From NCBI GenBank assembly GCA_023260975.1, contig JALQTK010000002.1:41211-105210 (forward strand): a stretch of DNA of 64,000 bases, read 5' to 3'. A program made the translations under genes and the position numbers. The stretch is from Pseudidiomarina sp. GTDB taxonomy: Bacteria > Pseudomonadota > Gammaproteobacteria > Enterobacterales > Alteromonadaceae. How positions within the stretch are numbered: the stretch's first letter is position 1; every line of letters begins with the position of its first letter. The notes under the pieces were generated by a model that saw nothing but the letters and a program-made list of their open reading frames with translations, made no database searches and was not told where the DNA came from. Below are positions 49,102-59,392 of this stretch, in pieces.

Positions 49102-51152
49102 GATGGCGAATTTCCTAGTTTATGAAGACGTTGATGCCACAACATTAAATCTGCTGCAGCCGCTTGGGCTTGATTTAATAGCGGATCAATCTTGGTAATT
49201 AAATCAGCCAGTGAATCGAGTTCACCATCGGCCATATACTGCTCAAGCTGACTCGCTACATGATGTAAACGGATTAAGCCGAGATTGGCCGCCGCTCCTT
49301 TCAGTGAATGAAAAAATCGCTGCGCTTGCTGGTGTTGTCCTTTGACCAGCAGATCAACGATTTGTTGAGGTGCGTTTTGATAATCTTGCTGCAGCCGGTT
49401 GACCAAATTGACATACAGCGTGAGATTATGTTGCAGGCGCGCTAAAGCAGCATTAAAGTCGATATCGTGATGGCGCGGGTAGTTGACTACTGAATTAATA
49501 CTCGACGCACTCGGGGTATTCGCAGTCGATTCATCGGCCCCCTGGTTGCCGTTGTAGCTACTCCGCAACGCCCATTTTTTCACTGTATTTACTAATAGGT
49601 CTTCATCAATTGGTTTGCTGATGTGATCTTGCATGCCAGCGCCTAAAGAACGCTCAATATCATCACTGTTGCTATGGGCGGTCATCGCAATTATTGGTAA
49701 CTGTTGATATGAATGCTTACTGCGGATTTGTTCTGCCGCCGTTAAACCATCCATGATTGGCATCTGAATATCCATTAAAACTAAAGCATAGCTTTTAGCC
49801 TCGACCATACTTACCGCTTCAGCCCCGTGGTGCGCTCGGTCAACCTGTAAGCCAATATGTTGGAGCATTTCTTGTGCTATAAAAGCATTGATATCGTTAT
49901 CTTCAACCAGCAGCACGGGCAAGCCTGTTAAGCTATCAGTACTTTTTTTATCGTTGCTGGTTACGCTCGTTTTGGTCAATGCCAACACTGAGCAGAGTAC
50001 TTGAATCAGTGCCAGACTGGTATATGGTTTGACAATATGTTCATGGACGCCGAGTCGGCGTGCCTCAGCCAATAATTCGTGCGCGTGGTAGCTGGTGGCT
50101 AAAATGAGTTTACTCGGGTGATTTTGGGCCAGTAGTTCTTGGCAAAATTCAACACCACTCATACCGGGTAGTTGCCAATCAACTAAAATAGCGTCAAAGG
50201 CTTGTTTTTGTACGATCAGCAGCGCCTCTTCAGCACTGCGAACGCCACGCACGTTGACCTCAAAGCTGCGCAGCAATTCAGTCACCATTTCGCGAGTGGT
50301 CAGGTTATCCTCAATCACTAAAATTCGTTTACCGGCCAACCGTGGCAATAATAGCAGTCGGGTATCAGATTCTGGTTGTGGTTGCAGCGGTAAGGTGAGC
50401 TCCAAAAAGAAAGTTGTCCCTTGTCCAAGACTGCTAGTTACTCCTATGCCATGTTGATTCATTAGTTTAACGATACGTTGACTGATAGCTAAACCTAATC
50501 CAGTACCACCATACTTTCGCGTGGTCGAACTATCCGCTTGGCTGAATGCTTGAAAAAGTTTTGCCCGCTGAGCCTCGTCCATACCAATTCCGGTATCGGT
50601 AACCGATAAGCGCAGGTAGACATCGTTGGGGGTCAAATCGAGTAAGGTCGCTGAGACCACAATTTCACCATGTTCGGTAAACTTAATGGCATTACTGACT
50701 AAATTGACTAACACCTGATTAATGCGCAGCGGATCGCCGATCAGTTGCGTTGGTATATTAGTGGGTAAATTAATGATGAACTCGAGGTTTTTGTCATAAG
50801 CACGAAAGGCAAACATATCTGCCAAGTTGCTGAGTACTTCATCCAGATCAAAAGGGATCCGCTCGATACTTAACTTATCCGCTTCAAGCTTGGCGAAATC
50901 GAGTAAGTCGTTGATGATGCCCAGCAAAATTTTTGATGAACTTTCGATCGATTTTAAATAGCTTAATTGCTTGTCGTCGAGCTCGGTTTTTAGGGTTAAT
51001 TGGGTCATTCCGAGAATAGCATTGATCGGAGTTCTAATCTCATGACTCATATTTGCCAGAAATTCGCTTTTCGCTTGGTTCGCTTGTTCAGCCGCAGCAA
51101 TGGCTTGCTGCATTTTTATTAGCTGCTTATCTAAGCCTGGCTTGCTATTCAT
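49098..51152 (-). CDS. Hybrid sensor histidine kinase (HisKA-HATPase-REC-REC-HPt), no obvious N-terminal sensor domain
   Basis: '[25 protein letters not shown]', '[39 protein letters not shown]', REC '[14 protein letters not shown]' and '[14 protein letters not shown]', HPt '[12 protein letters not shown]'. Confidence 0.95.
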   Translation of the reverse strand: MNSKPGLDKQLIKMQQAIAAAEQANQAKSEFLANMSHEIRTPINAILGMTQLTLKTELDDKQLSYLKSIESSSKILLGIINDLLDFAKLEADKLSIERIPFDLDEVLSNLADMFAFRAYDKNLEFIINLPTNIPTQLIGDPLRINQVLVNLVSNAIKFTEHGEIVVSATLLDLTPNDVYLRLSVTDTGIGMDEAQRAKLFQAFSQADSSTTRKYGGTGLGLAISQRIVKLMNQHGIGVTSSLGQGTTFFLELTLPLQPQPESDTRLLLLPRLAGKRILVIEDNLTTREMVTELLRSFEVNVRGVRSAEEALLIVQKQAFDAILVDWQLPGMSGVEFCQELLAQNHPSKLILATSYHAHELLAEARRLGVHEHIVKPYTSLALIQVLCSVLALTKTSVTSNDKKSTDSLTGLPVLLVEDNDINAFIAQEMLQHIGLQVDRAHHGAEAVSMVEAKSYALVLMDIQMPIMDGLTAAEQIRSKHSYQQLPIIAMTAHSNSDDIERSLGAGMQDHISKPIDEDLLVNTVKKWALRSSYNGNQGADESTANTPSASSINSVVNYPRHHDIDFNAALARLQHNLTLYVNLVNRLQQDYQNAPQQIVDLLVKGQHQQAQRFFHSLKGAAANLGLIRLHHVASQLEQYMADGELDSLADLITKIDPLLNQAQAAAADLMLWHQRLHKLGNSPS

Positions 51153-51318
51153 GCTGACGACCCAATGTGAGCAAAGTGAGTGGCTATGATGCCACGACTA
51201 GATGGTTGCGCCAAGACAGTAAATTGCCAGATTTCAGCCAGCTAACCTAGACGACACAAGCTTTCCCAAGTAAGCTTGCCAGACTATTCACCGTTAAAAT
51301 GACAAGTAGGATTCAATT

Positions 51319-52914
51319 TTGCAGCTAGCTTTTCAACAAGCCTTGCAACAGCTTGCGCAACCAGCCAACCGTACTGCGTTAACACAACTCAATCGTGGCG
51401 TCGAACGCGAAGGGTTGCGTATCACCAGTAATGGCCATTTGGCCCAGACCGAGCACCCGAAAGCACTTGGTTCGACCTTGACGCATCCGTATATCACCAC
51501 TGATTACGCTGAAAATTTATTAGAATTTATTACCCCAGTGGCGCAAAGTATTGAACAGACCCTAGCGCAGTTGAATGATATTCATAGCTATACCTATCAA
51601 CACCTTGGCGATGAACTACTGTGGCCGTTGAGTATGCCGTGTGTAGTGGGCGCCGCTGCAGATATTCAAATTGCCCGCTACGGTAGTTCGCACAGCGGTC
51701 GGATGAAGACCTTATACCGTCGCGGTTTAACCAACCGCTACGGTGGTGCGATGCAGATTATTGCCGGTGTGCATTACAATTTTTCGTTACCAACTGCATT
51801 GTGGCAAAGTTTAGCTAACCTGCAACAACAGACTGCAGATACCGATTTTATCTCGGCTGGTTATTTGGGTTTGATCCGCAATTACAAACGCGTCTGTTGG
51901 CTGATTCCCTACCTATTCGGCGCCTCGCCGGCACTGTGCCAGTCATTTTTTCAGCATACCAACACCACTATTGAGCTCGAAAAGCACGCCACAGGAACGC
52001 TCTATCGGCCGTTTGGTACCTCGCTGCGGATGAGTGATTTAGGTTATACCAACAAAGAACAAGCCGATTTGAATATTAGTTATAATTCAATTAGTGAGTA
52101 TGTAGCGGGTTTGCGTAGTGCGATCTCAACGCCATCAAAACAGTATGCCGCAATAGGCGTTAAAGTTGGTGATGACTACCGTCAGCTTAATAGCAATATT
52201 TTACAAATTGAAAATGAATTTTACTCGACCATTCGGCCCAAGCGGGTTACGGCGGCTGGCGAAACACCGACGCAGGCACTTGAGCGCGCCGGGATTGAAT
52301 ATATTGAAGTGCGGGCATTGGACGTTAACCCGTTTAGCGCTATTGGTATTACTGCCGAACAAATTCGCCTGCTCGATATATTATTGCTGTATTGCGTGTT
52401 GCAGCCTAGCCCGGCTATGTCAAAAAGCGAACAACAGCAAACTGAAAGTAATTTCAATCGGGTCGTACTCGATGGGCGTAATCCGCGCTTGACTCTGGTA
52501 TGCGGTGATCAACAACGGCCCCTTGCTGATTGGTTAGAAGAATTATTCGCAGACTTTCAGGACATCGCTCGGGCGCTCGATGCAGCGCATGGCGCTGATG
52601 CCTACACACAAGTCATTGCGAGCCAATATCGAGCGGTATTAAACCCTGAGTTGACCTTATCGGGCCAGCTGATGCGTGCGCTTACCGATCAAGGTATTGA
52701 TAATAGTCAGTTAGGGCTTGAGTTAGCGTGCCGCTATCGGCAGCAGTTACAGCAACCATTGCGCTATTATTCACAGGCGCAATTCGAGCATTGGAGTGCA
52801 TTATCGTTACAGCAACAGCAACAACGCGAAGTGCAGGATCAACACAGTCGTTTTGATGAGTATCTGCAAGAGTATTTTCGTAAAGCGCGTTGTGCCAGCC
52901 CGGAGTGTCGTTAA
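51319..52914 (+). CDS. gshA: Glutamate-cysteine ligase
   Basis: 'GVEREGLRITSNGHLAQTEHPKALGSTLTHPYITTDYAENLLEFITP', 'IEYIEVRALDVNPF'; start TTG at 51319 (ttgcagctagct). Confidence 0.95.
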   Translation: MQLAFQQALQQLAQPANRTALTQLNRGVEREGLRITSNGHLAQTEHPKALGSTLTHPYITTDYAENLLEFITPVAQSIEQTLAQLNDIHSYTYQHLGDELLWPLSMPCVVGAAADIQIARYGSSHSGRMKTLYRRGLTNRYGGAMQIIAGVHYNFSLPTALWQSLANLQQQTADTDFISAGYLGLIRNYKRVCWLIPYLFGASPALCQSFFQHTNTTIELEKHATGTLYRPFGTSLRMSDLGYTNKEQADLNISYNSISEYVAGLRSAISTPSKQYAAIGVKVGDDYRQLNSNILQIENEFYSTIRPKRVTAAGETPTQALERAGIEYIEVRALDVNPFSAIGITAEQIRLLDILLLYCVLQPSPAMSKSEQQQTESNFNRVVLDGRNPRLTLVCGDQQRPLADWLEELFADFQDIARALDAAHGADAYTQVIASQYRAVLNPELTLSGQLMRALTDQGIDNSQLGLELACRYRQQLQQPLRYYSQAQFEHWSALSLQQQQQREVQDQHSRFDEYLQEYFRKARCASPECR

Positions 52915-52916
52915 GC

Positions 52917-53546
52917 ATGGCCTTGGGCAGACAGCGCTGGGCGCTGGTCACACTAATAACCGCAGGCGTGCTCAGCCTTGCTGGATGCAGCAGTGCACCG
53001 CCGCAGCAACCTGATAACCTGTGCGAAATATTTTATGAAAAACGTGACTGGTATGATGCTGCGGCAGCGATGCGCGATGAGTGGGGGGTACCGATACACG
53101 TGCCAATGGCAATGATGTATCAGGAAAGCTCGTTTAAACACGATGCTAAACCGCCAAAAGATTATATTTTATGGGTCATACCCTGGGGACGGGTAAGTAG
53201 TGCATATGGGTATTCTCAGGCGAAAACCCCAACCTGGGATGATTATCAGCGAGAAACCGGCCGCAGCTGGGCGTCACGCAGCGACTTCGCTGATGCTATC
53301 GATTTTATGGGTTGGTTTATTGCTAAAAGCCATAGCGTTAATGGTGTGTCGAAGTGGGATGCTTATGGCCAGTACCTTAATTACCACGAGGGCTGGGGTG
53401 GTTATCGCCGTAACACCTATAAACAAAAACAATGGCTAATTAATACCGCCAGACGCGTCGATAATCGGGCTAAAACCTATGCCAGTCAGCTAAAAAACTG
53501 TGAAGATGAGTTAAAACGCGGGTGGTTATGGCGGTTGTTGTTTTAA
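52917..53546 (+). CDS. Putative lipoprotein with lytic transglycosylase (SLT)-like domain
   Basis: Lipobox 'VLSLAGC'; 'VPMAMMYQESSFKHDAKPP', 'SSAYGYSQAKTPTWDDYQRETG', 'YHEGWGGYRR'. Confidence 0.8.
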   Translation: MALGRQRWALVTLITAGVLSLAGCSSAPPQQPDNLCEIFYEKRDWYDAAAAMRDEWGVPIHVPMAMMYQESSFKHDAKPPKDYILWVIPWGRVSSAYGYSQAKTPTWDDYQRETGRSWASRSDFADAIDFMGWFIAKSHSVNGVSKWDAYGQYLNYHEGWGGYRRNTYKQKQWLINTARRVDNRAKTYASQLKNCEDELKRGWLWRLLF

Positions 53547-53551
53547 CGCCA

Positions 53552-54835
53552 CTACTTTTTCTTAGCTTTACTTTTGCTCGGTAAAAACTTCAGCCGCTTG
53601 ACCATATTTTCGCTGCTTTCCAGCACCTCAATACGATGACCGATAATCTGTAAACACATCTGCGTTCGAGGGATATCACCAAGTTGCTCAATGACTAAAC
53701 CACTGATCGTTTTCGGCCCATCGGTAGGGAGTTTCCAGTTCATCTCTTTATTCAGATCACGAATATTGGCAGCGCCCTCAATAATTACTGAACCATCATT
53801 CAAACGCTGCACTGTCTCACTCGGTTCAGGGGCAATGTTGGTGGTAAAGTCACCAACGATTTCTTCTAAAATATCCTCAAGGGTAACTAAACCTTGAATA
53901 TCACCATACTCATCAACTACCAGACCAATACGTTCTTTATTACGCTGAAACTTGAGCAATTGAACATTCAGCGGAGTTCCTTCTGGGACGTAATAAATAT
54001 CGCGGGCCGAGCGAATTAATTCGCTCTTATCAAGGTCATGACTTTTACTAATCATTTGCATGATGTCACGCGCATGGAGAAAGCCAATGGCGTCATCAAC
54101 ATCACCACGATAGAGCAGAATTCGGGTGTGTTGTGCTTGTGACAATTGCTTAATAATGGTTCGCATATCGTCTTGGGCATCGATACCACTAATTTCAGAG
54201 CGTGGAATCATCACGTCTTCTACCGTTACTTTCTCAAGATCTAAGATACTGAGTAACATATCGGCGTGACCCGATGGAATCATCGACTGCGCTTCGTTGA
54301 CCACCGTACGCAGTTCTTCCGAACTTAATGCATCGTAGCCATTGGTGTTATTTGGATTTATACCCAGTAAGCGCATCACGCCGTTGGTGAAAAAGTTCAC
54401 TGCTACCACGACAGGGTGCATCACCCGCAGCAATGGCTTTAGAATCAGTGAGCTGGGAAAGGCAATTTGCTCTGGGTGCAATGCGGCAATGGTTTTCGGT
54501 GTCACCTCGGCAAAAATTAATACAATTAAGGTAAGGCCAAAGGTCGCTATAACAATACCGGCATCACCAAACCAGCGCAGACAGATAAGTGTAGCAATAG
54601 CCGATGCGGCAATATTAACTAGGTTATTACCAATCAGAATTAAACTTATCAGACGGTCAGGTCGGTCGAGCAGGAATTGAACACGTTTGGCTCCAGCGTT
54701 ACCCTGCTGCGCTAAGTGTCGCAAACGATAACGATTAACGGACATCATGCTGGTTTCAGAGCCGGAGAAATAAGCCGACATGAACAACAATACACCCAAA
54801 ATAATCAACAGGGTGGAAGTGGTGATCTGGTCCAA
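53552..54835 (-). CDS. HlyC/CorC (CorB/YfjD) family transporter, DUF21 + CBS + CorC_HlyC domains
   Basis: 'AYFSGSETSMMSVNRYRLRHLAQQGN', 'VEDVMIPRSEISGID', 'VVDEYGDIQGLVTLEDILEEIVGDF'; neighbours ypjD and ffh. Confidence 0.92.
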   Translation of the reverse strand: MDQITTSTLLIILGVLLFMSAYFSGSETSMMSVNRYRLRHLAQQGNAGAKRVQFLLDRPDRLISLILIGNNLVNIAASAIATLICLRWFGDAGIVIATFGLTLIVLIFAEVTPKTIAALHPEQIAFPSSLILKPLLRVMHPVVVAVNFFTNGVMRLLGINPNNTNGYDALSSEELRTVVNEAQSMIPSGHADMLLSILDLEKVTVEDVMIPRSEISGIDAQDDMRTIIKQLSQAQHTRILLYRGDVDDAIGFLHARDIMQMISKSHDLDKSELIRSARDIYYVPEGTPLNVQLLKFQRNKERIGLVVDEYGDIQGLVTLEDILEEIVGDFTTNIAPEPSETVQRLNDGSVIIEGAANIRDLNKEMNWKLPTDGPKTISGLVIEQLGDIPRTQMCLQIIGHRIEVLESSENMVKRLKFLPSKSKAKKK

Positions 54836-54891
54836 GAAATGATCCTGTATTGGAAACCTAATTGCCTACTCTAATCGGCTGGCACATCAAG

Positions 54892-55683
54892 TCAAGCGGA
54901 AAGTAACACGTCTTTTACAAACCGACTGCCAAAGTATGCGAGGGTAAGCACCATACTAGCGACGACACTAGTTAATACCAGCAGTCGGCCGCGCATGTGA
55001 TAGTAACCATGGCACACCACCACCAGTAAATAAAGGCTGGCTGCGACAAGGCTAAGAATGGTTTTATGCGCTTGCCCTTGGGCAAACATATCGTTCAGAA
55101 ATAGAAAGCCAGAGAATAACGCAATCAACAACACCACAGTGCCGGTGGTTAATAATCGAAAGAAATAGCGTTCAACCGTCATTAACGGCGGTAGATGTTG
55201 AGTCACTATACTTGAGCGATGATGCTTGAGCAGATAATTGAGGTAGAGCAACTGTATGGCGTAGAGTGTTGCCATCACTAAAATTGCATAGGCAAGCAGT
55301 GACAACACAATGTGCAAAATCAGACCGTGTTGGTAGCTCACTTGTGCACCCCAGTTGGTTGGGCTGAAGTACATGAGCAGAACACTCGCCGCGGCAAATA
55401 AATAAATCACCGGTCGTAATAATAAACCACCGCTGCGGCCGCTCCGCAGCAGCGATAACAACGCGACCATAAAGGCCACGGTGCTTAAGCTGGTGGTAAT
55501 ATTAAAATAATCGAAGTGGTCGAGTTGCAGGTGATTCCACACCAGCCAGGCATGTCCAATTAGCGCCGTTGCCGGCAATAACCACAGCAGCATGGGTACA
55601 ACCTTAGGCTGCCTAAGTTGGCGCCACAATAGTAGGGCGCTGGCGCTATAGAGGGCAAGAGTAATAACGAGCAAGCTGAGCAT
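54892..55683 (-). CDS. ypjD: Inner membrane cytochrome c assembly-like protein (YpjD/CcsA family)
   Basis: 263 aa, 8 TM; 'HIVLSLLAYAILVMATLYAIQLLYLNYLLK', 'AHKTILSLVA', 'CHGYYHMRGR'; between corB-like gene and ffh. Confidence 0.88.
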   Translation of the reverse strand: MLSLLVITLALYSASALLLWRQLRQPKVVPMLLWLLPATALIGHAWLVWNHLQLDHFDYFNITTSLSTVAFMVALLSLLRSGRSGGLLLRPVIYLFAAASVLLMYFSPTNWGAQVSYQHGLILHIVLSLLAYAILVMATLYAIQLLYLNYLLKHHRSSIVTQHLPPLMTVERYFFRLLTTGTVVLLIALFSGFLFLNDMFAQGQAHKTILSLVAASLYLLVVVCHGYYHMRGRLLVLTSVVASMVLTLAYFGSRFVKDVLLSA

Positions 55684-55820
55684 GGCAATACCTTTATTAT
55701 GGCATTACCGCAGTATATGCAGGAATCATCAGAAACCCAATAGCAACAGGAAATTTTGCTTGAATTACGTTATACTCGGTCGCATTAAGTTACCCAGTTG
55801 CAATCAATGAGAGTCATTGC

Positions 55821-57194
55821 ATGTTTGAGAATCTGAGCCAACGGCTGACCCAGTCGCTTCGAACTATCGGCGGTCGTGGTCGCTTAACTGAAGACAATAT
55901 TAAAGACACGCTGCGCGAAGTTCGCATGGCGCTGCTTGAGGCGGATGTTGCGTTGCCGGTGGTCCGCGACTTTATCGAACGGGTAAAGACTCGTGCAGTT
56001 GGTACTGAAGTAAACAAGAGCTTAACACCGGGCCAAGTGTTCGTGAAAATTGTCCAGCAAGAGCTGGAACAGGCGATGGGTGCTGCCAATGTGCCGATCA
56101 ATTTAGCAGCGCAGCCGCCTGCAGTGATCTTAATGGCTGGTTTGCAAGGTGCCGGTAAAACTACCAGCGTGGCCAAATTAGCGCGTTATTTGCGCGAAAA
56201 ATTAAAGAAAAAAGTGCTGGTGGTAAGTGCTGACGTGTATCGTCCTGCTGCCATTAAACAGCTGCAAACCCTGGCTGCTGAAGTTGAGGTTGAATTTTTT
56301 CCATCGTCAAGCGAGCAAAAGCCGGTCGCTATTGCCACTGCTGCAATTGATTTCGCGCGTAAGCAATTCTTTGATGTGGTGTTGCTAGATACTGCCGGTC
56401 GTACTGCCATTGATGAGCTGATGATGGTCGAGATTAAGCAACTCCATGCCGCTGTTAAGCCGATTGAGACGCTGTTTGTGGTGGATGCCATGACCGGTCA
56501 AGATGCCGCCAATACCGCCAAAGCATTTAGCCAAGCGTTACCTTTAACTGGGGTGATTTTAACCAAGACCGATGGTGATGCACGGGGCGGTGCAGCGCTT
56601 TCTATTCGGCATATCACCGGACAGCCAATTAAATTTCTTGGGGTGGGTGAAAAAACCTCTGCGTTGGAGCCATTTCACCCCGAACGTATCGCATCACGCA
56701 TTCTTGGAATGGGTGATGTACTGTCGTTAATAGACGAATTAGAGAGCAAAATAGATCGCCAAAAAGCTGAGCAAGTGGCGAAACGGGTGATGAAAGACGG
56801 TCAGTTTTCGCTCGATGATTTTCGTGATCAGTTGGCGCAAATGCGTTCCATGGGTGGCATGATGGGGCTGCTGGACAAGCTACCGGGCATGGGCCAAATG
56901 AGTGGTCAAATGAAAGGCCAGCTGGACGACAAAATGACCGTTCGTATGGAAGCTATTATCAGCTCGATGACGGTTAAAGAGCGCACCCACCCTGATCTTA
57001 TTAAGGGGTCGCGTAAACGTCGCATTGCTGCCGGTTCAGGTACGCAAGTGCAAGATGTCAATAAATTGCTAAAACAATTTATGCAAATGCAGAAAATGAT
57101 GAAAAAAATGAAGGGCGGCGGTATGGCAAAAATGCTGCGCGGCCTTGGCGGCATGGGTGGAAAAATACCACCTGGGATGTTGCCGAAAGGCTAG
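55821..57194 (+). CDS. ffh: Signal recognition particle protein (Ffh)
   Basis: 'MAGLQGAGKTTSVAKLARYL', 'LLDTAGRTAIDELMM', Met-rich M domain 'MQMQKMMKKMKGGGMAKMLRGLGGMG'. Confidence 0.98.
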   Translation: MFENLSQRLTQSLRTIGGRGRLTEDNIKDTLREVRMALLEADVALPVVRDFIERVKTRAVGTEVNKSLTPGQVFVKIVQQELEQAMGAANVPINLAAQPPAVILMAGLQGAGKTTSVAKLARYLREKLKKKVLVVSADVYRPAAIKQLQTLAAEVEVEFFPSSSEQKPVAIATAAIDFARKQFFDVVLLDTAGRTAIDELMMVEIKQLHAAVKPIETLFVVDAMTGQDAANTAKAFSQALPLTGVILTKTDGDARGGAALSIRHITGQPIKFLGVGEKTSALEPFHPERIASRILGMGDVLSLIDELESKIDRQKAEQVAKRVMKDGQFSLDDFRDQLAQMRSMGGMMGLLDKLPGMGQMSGQMKGQLDDKMTVRMEAIISSMTVKERTHPDLIKGSRKRRIAAGSGTQVQDVNKLLKQFMQMQKMMKKMKGGGMAKMLRGLGGMGGKIPPGMLPKG

Positions 57195-57202
57195 GATTTA
57201 CT

Positions 57203-57230
57203 TGCATTCAAGCAAAAAATCAGTAGAATT
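57203..57230 (+). promoter_or_regulatory. Candidate sigma70 promoter for rpsP operon (TTGCAT - 16 nt - TAGAAT)
   Basis: TTGCAT 57203-57208, TAGAAT 57225-57230. Confidence 0.6.
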
Positions 57231-57310
57231 GCCGGGCTCTCTGGCTCAGACGTCGTCTAGTCGGAGGCATTTTTATTTACTTAACATTAAAAACTGTATC
57301 GAGGAACGTA

Positions 57311-57559
57311 ATGGTAACCATTCGTTTACAACGTGGTGGCGCGAAAAAACGCCCCTTCTACCAAATGGTAGTGACCGACAGTCGCAATGCTCGCGATGGT
57401 CGTTTTATTGAAAATGTAGGCTTCTTCAACCCAGTCGCTCGCGGCCAGGAAGAAAAGTTACGGGTTGATTTAGACCGTGTTGACCACTGGGTGGCTAACG
57501 GCGCTGGTCTGTCTGAGCGCGTAGCTAAGCTAGTTAAAGACGCGCGCAGCGCGGCTTAA
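57311..57559 (+). CDS. rpsP: 30S ribosomal protein S16
   Basis: '[41 protein letters not shown]'. Confidence 0.99.
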   Translation: MVTIRLQRGGAKKRPFYQMVVTDSRNARDGRFIENVGFFNPVARGQEEKLRVDLDRVDHWVANGAGLSERVAKLVKDARSAA

Positions 57560-57579
57560 TAGATTTTATCGAGACGCAT

Positions 57580-58122
57580 GTGGTGAGCACTAGCACGACA
57601 ACATCTGAAACCCTCGTAGTAGGCCAACTTGGCGCTGTTTACGGGGTGAAAGGATGGTTAAAAGTGCAGAGTTACACCGACGATGCGGACGCCATTTTTA
57701 ACTATCAACCGTGGCATTTAGTACGACAGGGTAAAACACAAGCAGCGCAAGTCGAGGAATGGCGTCGACATAATAAAAGCCTGATTGTGAAGTTAGTCGG
57801 TGTGGAAGACCGCGATCAAGCGCAGTTAATGACTGGTGCTGATATCGTGATTGCTGCCGAACAACTGCCTGAATTGCCCGCGGATGAATTTTATTGGCGT
57901 GACCTGATTGGCATGACTGTGGTGAATACCGACGGCTATGACATGGGGGTCGTTGACCAATTAATGGCTACAGCATCGAATGATGTGATGGTAGTGAAAG
58001 CGAATAGCAATGATGCGTTTGGGCGTGCAGAGCGGTTAGTTCCGTTTATTCAGAGCCTCTATGTGGTTGCAGTTGACCGCATGGCAAAACGTATCACTGT
58101 TGACTGGCCGTCGGATTTTTAA
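57580..58122 (+). CDS. rimM: Ribosome maturation factor RimM
   Basis: '[30 protein letters not shown]', '[15 protein letters not shown]'; start probably GTG. Confidence 0.96.
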   Translation: MVSTSTTTSETLVVGQLGAVYGVKGWLKVQSYTDDADAIFNYQPWHLVRQGKTQAAQVEEWRRHNKSLIVKLVGVEDRDQAQLMTGADIVIAAEQLPELPADEFYWRDLIGMTVVNTDGYDMGVVDQLMATASNDVMVVKANSNDAFGRAERLVPFIQSLYVVAVDRMAKRITVDWPSDF

Positions 58123-58895
58123 TGGCTAAGCAGCTGCAGGTTGGGGTAATAAGCCTTTTTCCTGAGATGTTCCAAGCAATTACCGACAACGGTGTGACAG
58201 GTAGGGCGGTTCGTGATGGGCTGTTATCGATTCAGGTAACAAACCCGCGCGATTTCACCCATGACCGCCATCGCACCGTCGATGATCGCCCCTATGGCGG
58301 TGGCCCGGGAATGTTGATGATGGTGCAACCGCTCACTGATGCGATTGCCGCCGCCAAACAACAACTCGGTGAGCAGGCCAAGGTGATTTATTTATCACCG
58401 CAAGGGCGCCAGTTGGATCATGCCGGAGCGGCTTATTTAGCTCAGCATGAGCGCTTGATTTTAATTGCCGGTCGCTATGAAGGCATTGATGAGCGCGTTA
58501 TTAAACGCCATGTTGATGAAGAATGGTCGATAGGTGATTACGTGTTAAGTGGTGGAGAATTACCTGCCATGGTGTTGATTGATGCAGTAGCACGGTTGAT
58601 ACCTGGGGTACTTGGGCACCAAGATTCAGCGAGTGAAGATTCTTTTGCTAGCGGCTTGTTGGATTGTCCACACTACACACGACCGGAAGTTTTAGATGGT
58701 GAGGCGGTACCGCCCGTTTTACTGAGTGGTAACCATGAACAAATACGTCGGTGGCGGATGCAACAGTCGTTAGGTAGAACCTGGCTACGACGCCCCGAAT
58801 TGTTAAATCAGCTAGCTCTGACTGACGAGCAGCAGCGCTTGTTAAGCGAATTTATCGCCAATCATCGCGCTACTGATTCAGACTCGGGTAGTTAA
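58122..58895 (+). CDS. trmD: tRNA (guanine-N1)-methyltransferase TrmD
   Basis: '[26 protein letters not shown]', '[18 protein letters not shown]', '[12 protein letters not shown]', '[15 protein letters not shown]'. Confidence 0.98.
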   Translation: MAKQLQVGVISLFPEMFQAITDNGVTGRAVRDGLLSIQVTNPRDFTHDRHRTVDDRPYGGGPGMLMMVQPLTDAIAAAKQQLGEQAKVIYLSPQGRQLDHAGAAYLAQHERLILIAGRYEGIDERVIKRHVDEEWSIGDYVLSGGELPAMVLIDAVARLIPGVLGHQDSASEDSFASGLLDCPHYTRPEVLDGEAVPPVLLSGNHEQIRRWRMQQSLGRTWLRRPELLNQLALTDEQQRLLSEFIANHRATDSDSGS

Positions 58896-58915
58896 TCTAG
58901 ATTAGTGAGGCTATT

Positions 58916-59275
58916 ATGGCAAAAGTAAGTCAAAATTTGATCAAAGCGATCGAAGATGAACAGTTAAAAACCGACCTTCCGGCTTATGCTCCGGGTGATA
59001 CAGTGGTCGTCAATGTTAAGGTTAAAGAAGGTAACCGTGAGCGTGTTCAGGCATTTGAAGGCGTGGTTATTGCTAAGCGCAACCGTGGTCTGCATTCAGC
59101 CGTAACGGTGCGTAAAATTTCTAACGGTGAAGGCGTTGAGCGCTCATTCCAAGTGCACAGCCCAATTATTGAAAGCATCGTGGTGAAACGTAAAGGTGCC
59201 GTTCGTAAAGCCAAGCTTTACTATCTGCGCGAACGTTCAGGCAAGTCTGCGCGTATCCGCGAGAAGTTGTCATAA
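58916..59275 (+). CDS. rplS: 50S ribosomal protein L19
   Basis: '[58 protein letters not shown]'. Confidence 0.99.
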   Translation: MAKVSQNLIKAIEDEQLKTDLPAYAPGDTVVVNVKVKEGNRERVQAFEGVVIAKRNRGLHSAVTVRKISNGEGVERSFQVHSPIIESIVVKRKGAVRKAKLYYLRERSGKSARIREKLS

Positions 59276-59310
59276 GCCGAAGCGATTAGTTCGCTATCAG
59301 CTAATGCAGA

Positions 59311-59339
59311 ACCCGCCCATCATGAGGCGGGTTTTTTTA
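59311..59339 (+). terminator. Rho-independent terminator after rplS
   Basis: ACCCGCC-catcatga-GGCGGGTTTTTTT. Confidence 0.93.
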
Positions 59340-59392
59340 TGTGAAAATTCAGGCACAATAAGCTATTACCAAGCTGGCCTTGAGGAATTGAT

